From JABSOG01 sp041583135 (GTDB lineage Bacteria > Pseudomonadota > Gammaproteobacteria > Enterobacterales > Alteromonadaceae): a stretch of 64,000 bases of DNA. The notes under the pieces are model-generated. The model was not told the origin of the DNA, ran no database searches, and saw only the letters and a program-made list of their open reading frames with translations. How positions within the stretch are numbered: the first letter of the stretch is position 1; the number at the start of each line of letters is the position of its first letter. Shown here piece after piece: positions 41,487-51,650 of this stretch. A program made the position numbers and the translations under genes. The stretch lies in the NCBI GenBank assembly GCA_041583135.1, contig JBFHGJ010000001.1, positions 62,001-126,000 of the forward strand. The letters are read 5' to 3'.

Positions 41487-43592
41487 GTGGACTTAAAAGC
41501 ACTTTTTGGTTCTATAGATAGAGAAAAAATGCGGCATATCAAAGGTATAGGCACACCAATTATGGTGATGGCGACCTTGGGTATGGTGGTGTTACCGCTA
41601 CCGGCATTTCTGCTGGACATTCTGTTTACTTTCAACATCGCGCTTGCGCTGATGGTGATGTTGGTGGTTATCTACACCATGAAACCGACCGAATTCGGTT
41701 CTTTTCCAACGGTGTTGCTGATAGCAACGGTGTTGCGTCTTGCGCTTAACGTCGCCAGTACCCGTGTTGTTTTACTTGAAGGCCACAATGGCCCGGAGGC
41801 CGCAGGTCAGGTTATCGCCGCGTTCGGTTCGGTGGTGATCGGCGGCAACTATGCCGTGGGTTTGGTGGTCTTTTTGATTTTGATCATCATCAACTTTGTG
41901 GTTATCACCAAAGGTGCCGGTAGGATATCTGAGGTATCGGCCCGCTTTACGCTCGATGCGATGCCCGGTAAGCAAATGGCCATCGATGCCGACCTCAACG
42001 CCGGTTTTATCACAGCCGATGAAGCCCGTAAACGCCGTGAAGAGATCACCAATGAAGCGGATTTTTACGGTTCGATGGACGGTGCGTCAAAATTTGTGAA
42101 AGGTGATGCCATAGCCGGTATCGTTATCTTGGTGATCAACGTGGTCGGTGGGTTGTTTATCGGCATGATACAGCATGATTTGCTGTTTGCCGATGCGATG
42201 GAGATCTACACCTTGTTGACCATTGGTGATGGTTTGGTGGCGCAAATTCCATCGCTTTTGCTTTCAATCGGTACCGCGATTGTCGTAACCCGTCAAAATT
42301 CTGAACAGAACATGGGCGAGCAGATGACCGGTCAGTTGCGCAACAACCGTGCTCTGTATATTTCTGCCTTTATCCTAATGATCATGGGGATTATCCCCGG
42401 CATGCCACACCTTGCCTTTTTGGGGATGGCTGCGCTTATTTTTGCCGTTGCCTATTATCCTGAATCGAAATGGGCGAAAGCATCGCCGAAACAAGAGCTG
42501 GCACAACAAAGTGCCGCCCTTGAAACCGCCGACTCTGCGCCAGTTGAACATAAAGAGATCAGCTGGGATGACGTGCAACATGTCGATGTTATCGGCCTTG
42601 AGGTCGGCTACCGCCTGATCCCCTTGGTGGACAAGTCGCAAGGTGGCGAGCTGCTCAATCGCATCAAAGGGGTGCGTAAGAAATTGTCTCAAGAGCTTGG
42701 CTTCCTTATTCCGCCGGTACACATTCGCGATAATCTCGACCTTGAGCCAAACACCTATCGTATTTCGCTAATGGGGGTTTCCAGCGGGGAGTCAGAATTA
42801 CGTCACGATGCTGAGCTGGCGATTAACCCGGGTCAGGTATTTGGCAACATCGAAGGCATTGAAACCACCGATCCGGCCTTTGGCTTAGAGGCGGTGTGGA
42901 TCAACGGCAATCAACGCGAGCACGCCCAGTCGCTTGGTTACACCGTGGTTGATGCTGCAACGGTTGTTGCGACCCACTTAAGCCAATTGCTGACCAATAA
43001 TGCTGCCTTGCTGCTAGGTCATGAAGAAGTACAGAACTTATTGGATATGTTGGAGAAAACCCATCCGAAACTGGTTGAAGGTCTGGTGCCGGATGTGATG
43101 CCGCTTACCTCAGTGGTCAAAGTGCTGCAAAACTTGTTATCTGAAGGCGTGCCTATCCGCGATATGCGCACCATTATTCAGACCTTGGTTGAGTACGGTC
43201 CTAAGAGCCAAGACCCAGAAGTGTTAACGGCTGCGGTTAGGATTGCGCTACGCAGATTGATCATTCAAGACGTGGTTGGCAGCGCCGATGAGATCCCTGT
43301 CATAACATTGACGCCTGAGTTGGAACAGATGTTGCATCAGTCTATGCAAGTGTCCGGAAACCAAGGCGCAGGCATCGAGCCGGGACTAGCACAAAGGCTG
43401 CAACAGTCCCTTACTCAAGCCAGCAACGACCAAGAAATGCAGGGCGAACCTGCCATCTTGTTGACCTCCGGGATGCTAAGAAACGTACTATCGCGATTTG
43501 CACGCAACACCATAGCAGGATTGACGGTTGTGTCTTATCAGGAAATTCCAGATGAGAAGCAAATCAAAATAGTGAACTCTATCGGCCAATAA
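41487..43592 (+). CDS. flhA: Flagellar export gate protein FlhA
   Basis: 701 residues from GTG 41487 (GAGGA upstream). Eight membrane segments occupy about 20-310, with the FHIPEP signature region around MKPTEFGSFPTVLLIATVLRLALNVASTRVVL. A linker and a large cytoplasmic domain follow that bind chaperones and form the nonameric ring. It is the first gene of the flhA-flhF-flhG-fliA-che operon. Confidence 0.98.
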   Translation: MDLKALFGSIDREKMRHIKGIGTPIMVMATLGMVVLPLPAFLLDILFTFNIALALMVMLVVIYTMKPTEFGSFPTVLLIATVLRLALNVASTRVVLLEGHNGPEAAGQVIAAFGSVVIGGNYAVGLVVFLILIIINFVVITKGAGRISEVSARFTLDAMPGKQMAIDADLNAGFITADEARKRREEITNEADFYGSMDGASKFVKGDAIAGIVILVINVVGGLFIGMIQHDLLFADAMEIYTLLTIGDGLVAQIPSLLLSIGTAIVVTRQNSEQNMGEQMTGQLRNNRALYISAFILMIMGIIPGMPHLAFLGMAALIFAVAYYPESKWAKASPKQELAQQSAALETADSAPVEHKEISWDDVQHVDVIGLEVGYRLIPLVDKSQGGELLNRIKGVRKKLSQELGFLIPPVHIRDNLDLEPNTYRISLMGVSSGESELRHDAELAINPGQVFGNIEGIETTDPAFGLEAVWINGNQREHAQSLGYTVVDAATVVATHLSQLLTNNAALLLGHEEVQNLLDMLEKTHPKLVEGLVPDVMPLTSVVKVLQNLLSEGVPIRDMRTIIQTLVEYGPKSQDPEVLTAAVRIALRRLIIQDVVGSADEIPVITLTPELEQMLHQSMQVSGNQGAGIEPGLAQRLQQSLTQASNDQEMQGEPAILLTSGMLRNVLSRFARNTIAGLTVVSYQEIPDEKQIKIVNSIGQ

Positions 43593-43640
43593 CAATGAAT
43601 TGCGGGCATCAGCCCTTAGCAAGCATGAAGGAGCAACCAG

Positions 43641-45107
43641 ATGAAGATTAAACGCTTTTTCGCCAAAGACATGAGAAGTGCATTAAAAGAAGTAAAAGAG
43701 ACTTTGGGTTCAGATGCGGTGATCATGTCCAAAAAGAAACTTGCCGACGGCATCGAGTTGGTGGCGGCGATTGATGAGGCCGATTTGGCCAACAAAAAGC
43801 CAGCCGAGCCTGAGCCGTCGATTCGAATTCCTGCTGGCCGTATTCATCGTAAAGCGCCTGCTTCAAGTGAGCGTCCAAGTCGTCCACAGATGACCGAACC
43901 TTTTGCAGCGGCAGCGGCGCGAGTACAAACTCCGCCCTCAAGCCGTGGCCAAGCCGCTTATGACGATTTCAATACAGAACGTGAACAGGCACCGGCCGAT
44001 AGCCTCGAAGCGTTACTTAAGCGTCAACGTCAACAAGCACCGGCGCAAGCGCAACCGCAAGCGCGCAGCCAAAGCTTAAATCCTGCCTTTGCCGAGTCAC
44101 AAGCGCCTGAGCCTGCGCAGATGTCTCGCAGTGCCCGTGAACCGGCGCAAATGACCGATATGGTTGGTTATAAAGAACAAATGCAGTTGATGCAAAACGA
44201 AATGGCTGCCATTCGCAAAATTCTGTCTCATCAGGTATCTGGGCTGATGTGGCAAGAGATGGAGCGTCGTGAGCCGACCCGTGCCTATCTAATCAAGCAA
44301 TTGCAAAAACTGGGGTTGACCGAACAGGTGGCTGATCAATTGGCGTGTTTTATTCCTGACGGTTTGCAAGAGTTTGAGGCATGGGACACCGTACTTGAAA
44401 TGTTGCAAGGGCAAATCAATACCACCAACAACGAAATTTTGACACGTGGTGGCGTTTTTTCAATGATTGGCCCAACAGGCGTCGGTAAAACCACCACTGT
44501 CGCTAAATTGGCAGCGCGTTTCGCGCAAAAGCACGGTGCCGATCAGGTGGGGCTTATTACCACCGATACTTTCCGAATTGGTGCCCATGAGCAGCTTTCG
44601 ACCTTTGGTAAAATCATCGGTTGTCCTGTAAAAGTTGCCAGAAATGCGGAAGAATTAGCCAATGTCTTATATCAAATGAGAAACAGAAAATTGATTTTAA
44701 TCGACACTGCCGGAATGAGTCAGCGTGACATAAGGCTTTGCGAGCAATTGACGACATTAATGAAAAATTCCCGTGTCAAAATAAAGAGTTATTTGGTATT
44801 GTCTGCTACAGTTCAATATAATGTATTGCAAGAGACGGTCAGCCATTTTAAACGTATCCCTCTGGCAGGTTGCATTTTCACCAAAATCGACGAATGTTTG
44901 AGCTTGGGTGAAATCATCTCCATTGCGATCCAAAATGGTTTACCGATAGGGTATATCACTAATGGGCAGCGTGTGCCCGAGGATATTGCCGTCGCCGACG
45001 GGGTAAAATTGATTGAACAGGCACAACAGATGCTTGAACAATCCGCCGAAGACGATTATCAATGGCAGCCTCAACAACACGATCACGCGGTAGGAATGTA
45101 TGATTGA
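43641..45107 (+). CDS. flhF: FlhF, signal-recognition-like GTPase for polar flagellum placement
   Basis: 488 residues. The N-terminal B domain (KRFFAKDMRSALKEVKETLG) is followed by a long Pro/Ala/Gln-rich linker (55-175) and the NG GTPase domain with GPTGVGKTTTVAKLAARFA (near 278), TTDTFRIGAHEQL, DTAGMSQRD and FTKIDE. FlhF recruits the first basal-body parts to the cell pole. It overlaps flhG by 8 nt. Confidence 0.97.
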   Translation: MKIKRFFAKDMRSALKEVKETLGSDAVIMSKKKLADGIELVAAIDEADLANKKPAEPEPSIRIPAGRIHRKAPASSERPSRPQMTEPFAAAAARVQTPPSSRGQAAYDDFNTEREQAPADSLEALLKRQRQQAPAQAQPQARSQSLNPAFAESQAPEPAQMSRSAREPAQMTDMVGYKEQMQLMQNEMAAIRKILSHQVSGLMWQEMERREPTRAYLIKQLQKLGLTEQVADQLACFIPDGLQEFEAWDTVLEMLQGQINTTNNEILTRGGVFSMIGPTGVGKTTTVAKLAARFAQKHGADQVGLITTDTFRIGAHEQLSTFGKIIGCPVKVARNAEELANVLYQMRNRKLILIDTAGMSQRDIRLCEQLTTLMKNSRVKIKSYLVLSATVQYNVLQETVSHFKRIPLAGCIFTKIDECLSLGEIISIAIQNGLPIGYITNGQRVPEDIAVADGVKLIEQAQQMLEQSAEDDYQWQPQQHDHAVGMYD

Positions 45108-45972
45108 CAGCCCTGTACTTGATCAAGCAAGTGGCCTGAGAAGAATGAAGCAGAACAAATCGATTAAAGTTATCGCCGTTACCGGAGGCAAAGGAGGAGT
45201 CGGTAAAACCAACGTATCATTGAATATGGCCATTTCCTTAGGTCAACAGGGAAAAAAAGTGCTGGTATTAGATGCCGATTTGGGTTTGGCCAATTGTGAC
45301 GTCATGCTCGGTCTTCGCGTTGAACGCAACCTTTCTCATGTCTTATCCGGTGAGTGTGAACTCGATGATATTCTTGTCACCGGTCCTGCCGGGATCAAAA
45401 TTGTTCCTGCCACCTCCGGCACTCAATCGATGGTTGATTTAAGCCCCGCCGAACATGCCGGACTTATCCGTGCGTTTAGTGAACTCCATGAAGATTATGA
45501 TGTGCTTATCGTCGATACCGCTGCCGGTATTTCCGATATGGTGTTGAGCTTTTCACGAGCCGCGCAAGATGTCTTGGTGGTGGTCTGTGATGAACCGACA
45601 TCCATTACCGATGCCTATGCCATCATTAAGCTGTTAAGCCGTGAATATCACGTATACAAATTCAAAGTTGCCGCCAACATGGTGCGCAGTTTAAAAGAAG
45701 GTCATGACTTGTTCGCCAAGTTGACCAAGGTCACCGACCGTTTCTTAGATGTGGCGCTGGAACTGTGTGCCATTATTCCTTTTGATGAAAATATTCGTAA
45801 GTCTGTCAGACGACAAAAGGCCATTGTTGAGGCTTTTCCCAAGTCTCCGGCAGCAATCGCCTACAGAACGTTGGCCGCTAGGGCGGCCAAATGGCCGGTG
45901 CCGACGCAAGGTGCTGGCGATTTGAAATTTTTTGTGGAAAAACTGCTAAGCAAAAAAACCGCACAGCAGTGA
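45100..45972 (+). CDS. flhG: FlhG (FleN), MinD-like ATPase controlling flagellar number
   Basis: 290 residues. The N-terminal activator helix (DQASGLRRM, matching the FlhF-stimulating DQAxxLR motif) precedes the deviant Walker A GGKGGVGKTNVSLNMA. DADLGLANCDVMLGL and VDTAAGISDMVLSF follow. It limits flagella to one by acting on FlrA and FlhF. Confidence 0.96.
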   Translation: MIDSPVLDQASGLRRMKQNKSIKVIAVTGGKGGVGKTNVSLNMAISLGQQGKKVLVLDADLGLANCDVMLGLRVERNLSHVLSGECELDDILVTGPAGIKIVPATSGTQSMVDLSPAEHAGLIRAFSELHEDYDVLIVDTAAGISDMVLSFSRAAQDVLVVVCDEPTSITDAYAIIKLLSREYHVYKFKVAANMVRSLKEGHDLFAKLTKVTDRFLDVALELCAIIPFDENIRKSVRRQKAIVEAFPKSPAAIAYRTLAARAAKWPVPTQGAGDLKFFVEKLLSKKTAQQ

Positions 45973-46094
45973 CCTTTGCCTGCGTTTTTGGCATGCATTG
46001 GGATGTGTTTTTATGAAAAATCTTAAATCACGTCTTTTTCCCAGCAAAAAACTAGGTATGATGATAAAACTGGTGTTAAAACAAGAGTATTGAT

Positions 46095-46817
46095 GTGGCT
46101 AAAGTTGCAGGTTACGGCAAAACGATTGATCAAACCCAAGCATTGGTAGAGCGACATGCGCCACTGGTAAAACGTATTGCTCTGCACCTGATGGCGAGGT
46201 TGCCAGCGTCGGTGCAGCTCGATGACCTGATCCAGTCCGGCATGATTGGCCTTATTGAAGCGGGTAAGAAGTTTGAGCATGGCAAAGGTGCCAGCTTTGA
46301 GACCTATGCGGGGATCCGAATCCGTGGTGCCATGCTCGATGAGATCCGTCGTGGCGATTGGACTCCGCGTTCGGTACATCGTAATGCCCGCTTGGTGGCC
46401 AACACCATCGCCGAGCTTGAAGCCGAGTTGGGTCGTGATGTAAAAGACACAGAAGTTGCTGAAAAACTTGATATTAGTTTGGATGAATACCATCATATGG
46501 TTAATGAGGTCAGCAGCGGCAAGATCATCGGCATTGAAGATTTAGGGGTAACACAGGATGTGATAGTCGCAGATGGTACCGACACCACCGAAAATCAGCC
46601 CTTTGAAGGAATGGCATCAGCAGCATTCCAACAAGCCTTGGCGCAAACCATCGCGTCGCTGCCCGAAAGAGAAGCTTTAGTGCTTTCTTTGTATTATGAT
46701 GATGAGTTAAACTTACGCGAAATTGGTGAAGTGCTGAGCGTTAGTGAGTCTCGCGTCAGTCAAATCCATTCGCAGGCAATGGTGCGGGTCAAATCCCGTA
46801 TGCAGGCTTGGTTGTAA
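46095..46817 (+). CDS. fliA: RNA polymerase sigma-28 factor FliA
   Basis: 240 residues from GTG 46095. Region 2 has LVKRIALHLMARLPASVQLDDLIQ and the -10 recognition part ASFETYAGIRIRGAMLDEIR. Region 4 ends with NLREIGEVLSVSESRVSQIHSQA. It directs transcription from TAAAG-N11-GCCGATAA promoters, such as those seen at 1126, 1432, 2827 and 3734 in this window. Confidence 0.97.
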   Translation: MAKVAGYGKTIDQTQALVERHAPLVKRIALHLMARLPASVQLDDLIQSGMIGLIEAGKKFEHGKGASFETYAGIRIRGAMLDEIRRGDWTPRSVHRNARLVANTIAELEAELGRDVKDTEVAEKLDISLDEYHHMVNEVSSGKIIGIEDLGVTQDVIVADGTDTTENQPFEGMASAAFQQALAQTIASLPEREALVLSLYYDDELNLREIGEVLSVSESRVSQIHSQAMVRVKSRMQAWL

Positions 46818-46855
46818 CAGTTGTGAAATAGAAATCAACCTCGTTGGAGGATACT

Positions 46856-47239
46856 TTGGACAAAAATATGAAGGTGCTTGTGGTAGACGATTTCTCTACC
46901 ATGAGACGTATAATCAAAAACTTGCTCAGGGAATTGGGTTTTACCAATATTTCCGAGGCCGATGACGGTTCTACGGCATTGCCGATGTTGCAAAGTGGCG
47001 ACTTCGACTTTGTGGTGACCGATTGGAATATGCCGGGAATGCAAGGGATTGATTTGCTGCGTGCGATTCGAGCCGATGATAATTTGAAACATATCCCGGT
47101 TTTGATGGTTACCGCAGAAGCAAAAAAAGAGCAGATCATTGCAGCAGCGCAGGCCGGTGTAAATGGTTACATCGTCAAACCCTTTACCGCCGGTACATTG
47201 AAAACCAAATTAGACAAAGTATTCGAGCGCTTGGGTTAA
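46856..47239 (+). CDS. cheY: Chemotaxis response regulator CheY
   Basis: 127 residues from a TTG at 46856, which has GGAGG 7 nt upstream and gives the family start MDKNMKVLVVDDFSTMRR. An upstream TTG would lie inside the ribosome-binding site. Phospho-Asp is in VVTDWNMPGMQG, with Thr and Lys at MVTAEAKKE and GYIVKPFTAGT. CheY-P binds FliM to reverse the motor. Confidence 0.96.
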   Translation: MDKNMKVLVVDDFSTMRRIIKNLLRELGFTNISEADDGSTALPMLQSGDFDFVVTDWNMPGMQGIDLLRAIRADDNLKHIPVLMVTAEAKKEQIIAAAQAGVNGYIVKPFTAGTLKTKLDKVFERLG

Positions 47240-47252
47240 AGTTCAGGATTTT

Positions 47253-47987
47253 ATGTCGATGAACGAAGCCCCGTTGATTAGCCTTGAACAGGCCAAGGTA
47301 CTGGTGGAGCACCTCGAAAACGGTGATGCTAAAGCTGCCAATAAGATAATTGCCGTAGCTCAGAGCAAGGAAACGGAAAACATGTTTGCCGAAATCGGCA
47401 AGATGACCCGTCAATTGCATGATTCCTTAACCAATTTTCAGCTGGATGCTCGTATTGCCAATATGGCGACCGAGGATATCCCTGATGCGAAGGAACGTTT
47501 GAACTACGTCATAAGCATGACAGAGCAGGCCGCCAATACCACCATGGATGCGATTGAAAGCGGGATGCCTATCGCCGATAAAGTCTGTCAGGACTTGACC
47601 ACCATTAGACCGGTGTGGGATAGACTGATGAATCGCGACTTGAAACTGGGCGATTTCAAAACACTTTGTCACAACGTCAATGATTTTATCGTCACTGCCG
47701 AGCAAGACATGGCACAACTGCATATTTTGCTCAATGAAGTGCTGATGGCTCAAGGGTTCCAGGATTTGACCGGTCAGGTCATCCGCCGGGTCATCGAATT
47801 GGTTAGGGAAGTGGAAGACAGCCTAATTCATCTGCTCACTGTTTTTGGAGCAGCAGAGCCCGAGAGTGCTGCGCGGGAACAACAACAACACGAAGCCGAA
47901 GGTCCTATCATCAACCCCGAAGCGCGCGAAGATGTCGTCGCAGGTCAAGATGATGTTGACGACCTATTGTCTAGCTTAGGATTTTAG
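47253..47987 (+). CDS. cheZ: CheY-P phosphatase CheZ
   Basis: 244 residues. The long helical hairpin has the catalytic GFQDLTGQVIRRVI (Gln) and the C-terminal CheY-binding peptide DDVDDLLSSLGF. A disordered acidic segment links the two. It lies 13 nt after cheY. Confidence 0.95.
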   Translation: MSMNEAPLISLEQAKVLVEHLENGDAKAANKIIAVAQSKETENMFAEIGKMTRQLHDSLTNFQLDARIANMATEDIPDAKERLNYVISMTEQAANTTMDAIESGMPIADKVCQDLTTIRPVWDRLMNRDLKLGDFKTLCHNVNDFIVTAEQDMAQLHILLNEVLMAQGFQDLTGQVIRRVIELVREVEDSLIHLLTVFGAAEPESAAREQQQHEAEGPIINPEAREDVVAGQDDVDDLLSSLGF

Positions 47988-48002
47988 AAGGGGTATCATT
48001 GC

Positions 48003-50327
48003 ATGGGCTTTGATATGGATGAAGATATTTTGCAAGACTTTCTGGTTGAAGCCGGAGAGATCTTGGAATTGTTATCCGAACAGTTGGTTGAGCTTGAAAA
48101 TAATCCTGATGACTCGGACCTGCTAAATGCTATCTTTCGCGGATTCCATACAGTAAAAGGCGGCGCTGGTTTTCTGTCCCTTGAAGAACTGGTCGATGTC
48201 TGCCATCAGGCAGAAAATCTGTTCGACCTGTTACGTAACGGCCAGCGTAAAGTGACGCCGGTATTGATGGATACCATCTTACAGGCACTTGATGCGATCA
48301 ACGAAATGTTTGTTCAAGTGCAAAACCGTGAACCCCTCACTCCAGCCGATGCCAGCCTAATTGATACCCTGCGAAAATTCTGCGCCAGCGATTATGTTGA
48401 AGGCGAAGTGACTGCCCCGGTTACCGCAGAGCCTGTCGTGGCGCAGCCAGAACCAGAACCTTTTGAATCTGCACCAGATGATGATGCTGAGTTGTTTATT
48501 GAAATTGACTCACCATCGACCGCAGCGCCTGCGGCAACCGCCAGCAGCAATGGCGGCAGCATTGATGAAATCACAGAAGACGAATTTGAAGCCTTGCTTG
48601 ATGAGTTACACGGCAATGGCAATGGACCGACGCAAAATGGTGGCGCCTCAGCCGCTGCGCCAGCGGCGACATCCGCTGCCAGCCCTGCCGCCAGCGAAGA
48701 TAGCGACGATATTACCGACGAAGATTTTGAAGCGTTACTCGATGAACTTCATGGCAAAGGCGCTTTTGGCGAAGCGCCGGAACGCGGCCCTGACAGTGCC
48801 GAAGCGCCAGCTCAGCCGAGTACGCCGGCGGCATCAAGTGCGGCCTCTGACAACGATGAAGATATCACTGAAGATGAATTTGAAGCGCTGTTAGACGAGC
48901 TTCATGGCCATGGTCAAGGCCCCGGCGCTGCGAACGGCGGTACTCCGCCAGCTGCTGCGCCTAAGCCACCAGCGCCTGCACCTGCGGCCAAAGCCGAGCC
49001 GCCTAAAGCACAACCTGCGCCGACACCGGCCCCAGCGCCTAAACCTGCGTCAGCTCCGGCTCCCACGCCAGCGCCTGCTGCTCAGCCAGACAATCATCCG
49101 GCTGCCGATAAAGCACCGGCAAAAGGCGGCTCGCAAGCCGTGCAAACTGAAACAACCGTTAGGGTCGATACCAAGCGCCTTGATCAGATCATGAATATGG
49201 TCGGTGAGTTGGTTTTGGTGCGTAATCGTCTGGTCAGCCTTGGTATTAATATCGAAAGCGAGGAAATGACCAAAGCCATTTCCAACTTGGATGTGGTGAC
49301 CGCAGATCTGCAAGGCGCGGTGATGAAAACCCGAATGCAGCCGATCAAAAAAGTCTTTGGCCGCTTCCCACGGGTTGTCCGCGACTTAGCCAGAAGCTTG
49401 AAAAAAGAGATCACCTTAGAGCTGTTTGGTGAAGAAACCGATTTGGATAAGAATCTGGTTGAAGCCTTAGCCGACCCATTGGTGCATTTGGTGCGTAACT
49501 CCGTTGATCACGGAATTGAAATGCCTGATGAACGTGAGCGTATCGGCAAGCCGAGAGTCGGTAGTGTGAAGCTTTCTGCTTCGCAAGAAGGGGATCATAT
49601 TCTATTAACCATCGAAGACGATGGTGCCGGTATGGACCCTGAGAAACTTAAAAGCATTGCCATCAATCGTGGCATTTTAGACGCCGATGCAGCCTCTAGA
49701 ATGTCTGACAACGATGCCTATAACTTGATTTTTGCACCGGGCTTTTCGACTAAGGTTGAGATTTCCGACATTTCCGGCCGTGGTGTCGGGATGGATGTGG
49801 TAAAAACGAAGATAACTCAGCTCAACGGTACAGTATTTATTGACTCTCACATGGGTAAAGGCACCATCTTAGAGATCAAAGTACCATTGACTTTGGCCAT
49901 CCTACCGACCTTGATGGTAATGGTCGGCAAGCAAACCTTTGCTTTACCGTTGGCAGCTGTCAGCGAGATATTCCATCTCGACTTGACCAAAACCAATATC
50001 GTTGATGGCCAGTTGACCATTATCGTACGTGAAAAGGCCATCCCGCTGTTTTATCTACAGCATTGGCTGGTCAAAGGCGGTGGTGGCCAGATGCAGGGCG
50101 AAGGGCATATCGTTATTGTACAGATAGGCAATCAGCAAGTTGGCTTCGTGGTCGATTCTCTGATTGGTCAAGAAGAGGTGGTGATCAAGCCTCTGGATGC
50201 ATTATTACAAGGGACACCGGGAATGGCCGGTGCAACCATAACATCTGACGGCGGTATTGCATTGATCCTTGATGTGCCAAATCTACTCAAGCATTATGCT
50301 CATACCTCAAAAAATCATTTTAGATAA
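48003..50327 (+). CDS. cheA: Chemotaxis histidine kinase CheA
   Basis: 774 residues. P1 has HTVKGGAGFLS (His near 49). P3 starts near 390 (VDTKRLDQIMNMVGELVLVRNRL). P4 has LVHLVRNSVDHGIE, DDGAGM and GRGVGMDVVK. P5 is the CheW-like end. In place of a classical P2 there is a 250-residue Ala/Pro-rich linker carrying three near-identical acidic motifs EDEFEALLDELHG (about residues 190-205, 237-252 and 288-303). In Vibrio the CheA linker binds ParP; parP is encoded just downstream here, so these motifs are likely docking sites. Confidence 0.96.
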   Translation: MGFDMDEDILQDFLVEAGEILELLSEQLVELENNPDDSDLLNAIFRGFHTVKGGAGFLSLEELVDVCHQAENLFDLLRNGQRKVTPVLMDTILQALDAINEMFVQVQNREPLTPADASLIDTLRKFCASDYVEGEVTAPVTAEPVVAQPEPEPFESAPDDDAELFIEIDSPSTAAPAATASSNGGSIDEITEDEFEALLDELHGNGNGPTQNGGASAAAPAATSAASPAASEDSDDITDEDFEALLDELHGKGAFGEAPERGPDSAEAPAQPSTPAASSAASDNDEDITEDEFEALLDELHGHGQGPGAANGGTPPAAAPKPPAPAPAAKAEPPKAQPAPTPAPAPKPASAPAPTPAPAAQPDNHPAADKAPAKGGSQAVQTETTVRVDTKRLDQIMNMVGELVLVRNRLVSLGINIESEEMTKAISNLDVVTADLQGAVMKTRMQPIKKVFGRFPRVVRDLARSLKKEITLELFGEETDLDKNLVEALADPLVHLVRNSVDHGIEMPDERERIGKPRVGSVKLSASQEGDHILLTIEDDGAGMDPEKLKSIAINRGILDADAASRMSDNDAYNLIFAPGFSTKVEISDISGRGVGMDVVKTKITQLNGTVFIDSHMGKGTILEIKVPLTLAILPTLMVMVGKQTFALPLAAVSEIFHLDLTKTNIVDGQLTIIVREKAIPLFYLQHWLVKGGGGQMQGEGHIVIVQIGNQQVGFVVDSLIGQEEVVIKPLDALLQGTPGMAGATITSDGGIALILDVPNLLKHYAHTSKNHFR

Positions 50328-50335
50328 AGAAAGAT

Positions 50336-50359
50336 AAAAAAGCCCGCAAGGGCTTTTTT
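50336..50359 (+). terminator. Intrinsic terminator between cheA and cheB
   Basis: AAGCCC/GGGCTT around a GCAA loop (50340-50355), preceded by AAAAA and followed by TTTTT. The U-run ends 31 nt before the cheB start, so cheB and the genes after it may be expressed partly by readthrough or from another promoter. Confidence 0.85.
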
Positions 50360-50390
50360 GCCTTCTTATAAGTTTAGAGAAAGACAGTCC

Positions 50391-51644
50391 ATGGCGTTAA
50401 AGGTCCTAGTGGTAGATGACTCCAGTTTTTTCCGGCGTCGAGTCAGCGATATTTTGAACCAAGACCCTGACCTTGAGGTGGTCGGCACCGCGGTTAATGG
50501 CAAAGAAGCGGTCGAAAAAGCGATAGAATTAAGGCCCGATGCCATTACCATGGATGTTGAAATGCCGGTGATGGATGGTATCACCTCGGTGCGGATGATC
50601 ATGGAGCAGGCGCCAACGCCAATTTTAATGTTCTCATCATTGACCCATCAAGGGGCCAAGGCAACCTTTGATGCCCTTGATGCCGGTGCTCTAGATTTTT
50701 TGCCGAAAAAATTTGAAGACATTGCCAGAGATAAAAAAGAAGCCAGCGAAACCTTGCAGCAAAGGGTTAAAGCCATTGCCCGCAAGCGCACGTTTTATCG
50801 TCCCAATCGTCCAGCACCTGCCGCAGCGCCAAGTTCGCCTACACGAACAAGTGCTTTTGATAGCAGCCGAACGCAGCTGCAATCAGGCACCGCAAGTACG
50901 CGGACGGTACGTGAAAGTGGCTTTAAAGCGCCTCCTAACGCCTCTGGTCTAGGGCGCTATAGCGCCGACAGAACGCGTACTCCAGCGGCTCCGATAGATA
51001 ACGGCCTCAGAAAGCCGCTACGAGAAGAACCGGTTGCGCCACCAGCGCCCCGTAGCGCTGCGAGAAGTGGCGAGGTTAAGCTGTTGGCCATTGGTACTTC
51101 AACCGGTGGTCCTGTGGCATTACAAAAAATCTTGACGGCCTTGCCGAAGAACTACCCGCAACCGATTTTGTTGGTGCAGCATATGCCAGCGACTTTTACC
51201 GCCGCTTTTGCCGCACGTTTGAATTCCTTGTGTCGCATTACCGTCAAAGAGGCGGAAAACGGCGATGTTCTCAGACCCGGTGTGGCCTACTTGGCACCCG
51301 GTGGTACGCAGATGATGGTAGAAGGCTCGGCCGGCAACGCGAAATTACGGGTGCTGACCGATGACAGCCCCAGGATCACCTATAAACCCAGCGTCGATAT
51401 TACCTTTGGCTCGGTTGCTAAGGTGTTTCATGAAAAAGTGCTTGGGGTGATCTTAACCGGAATGGGCGCCGATGGCCGCGAAGGGTCGCGAATGCTGAAA
51501 AATGCCGGTTCGCGGATTTGGGCGCAAGATGAGCAAAGCTGCGTGGTCTATGGGATGCCACAAGCTGTCGCCAGCGCCGGTATCGCCGAATTGAGTCTGC
51601 CGCTAAATGACATTGCCGAAAGAATAATAAAAGAAACCACATAA
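50391..51644 (+). CDS. cheB: Chemoreceptor methylesterase CheB
   Basis: 417 residues from the ATG at 50391. The receiver domain has DDSSFFRR and phospho-Asp MDVEMPVMDG (near 55). A Pro/Arg-rich linker (145-225) precedes the esterase, with catalytic Ser in IGTSTGGPVALQ, His in LVQHMPATFT and Asp in LTGMGADG. It removes methyl groups from receptors for adaptation. Confidence 0.96.
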   Translation: MALKVLVVDDSSFFRRRVSDILNQDPDLEVVGTAVNGKEAVEKAIELRPDAITMDVEMPVMDGITSVRMIMEQAPTPILMFSSLTHQGAKATFDALDAGALDFLPKKFEDIARDKKEASETLQQRVKAIARKRTFYRPNRPAPAAAPSSPTRTSAFDSSRTQLQSGTASTRTVRESGFKAPPNASGLGRYSADRTRTPAAPIDNGLRKPLREEPVAPPAPRSAARSGEVKLLAIGTSTGGPVALQKILTALPKNYPQPILLVQHMPATFTAAFAARLNSLCRITVKEAENGDVLRPGVAYLAPGGTQMMVEGSAGNAKLRVLTDDSPRITYKPSVDITFGSVAKVFHEKVLGVILTGMGADGREGSRMLKNAGSRIWAQDEQSCVVYGMPQAVASAGIAELSLPLNDIAERIIKETT

Positions 51645-51650
51645 ACTGCC

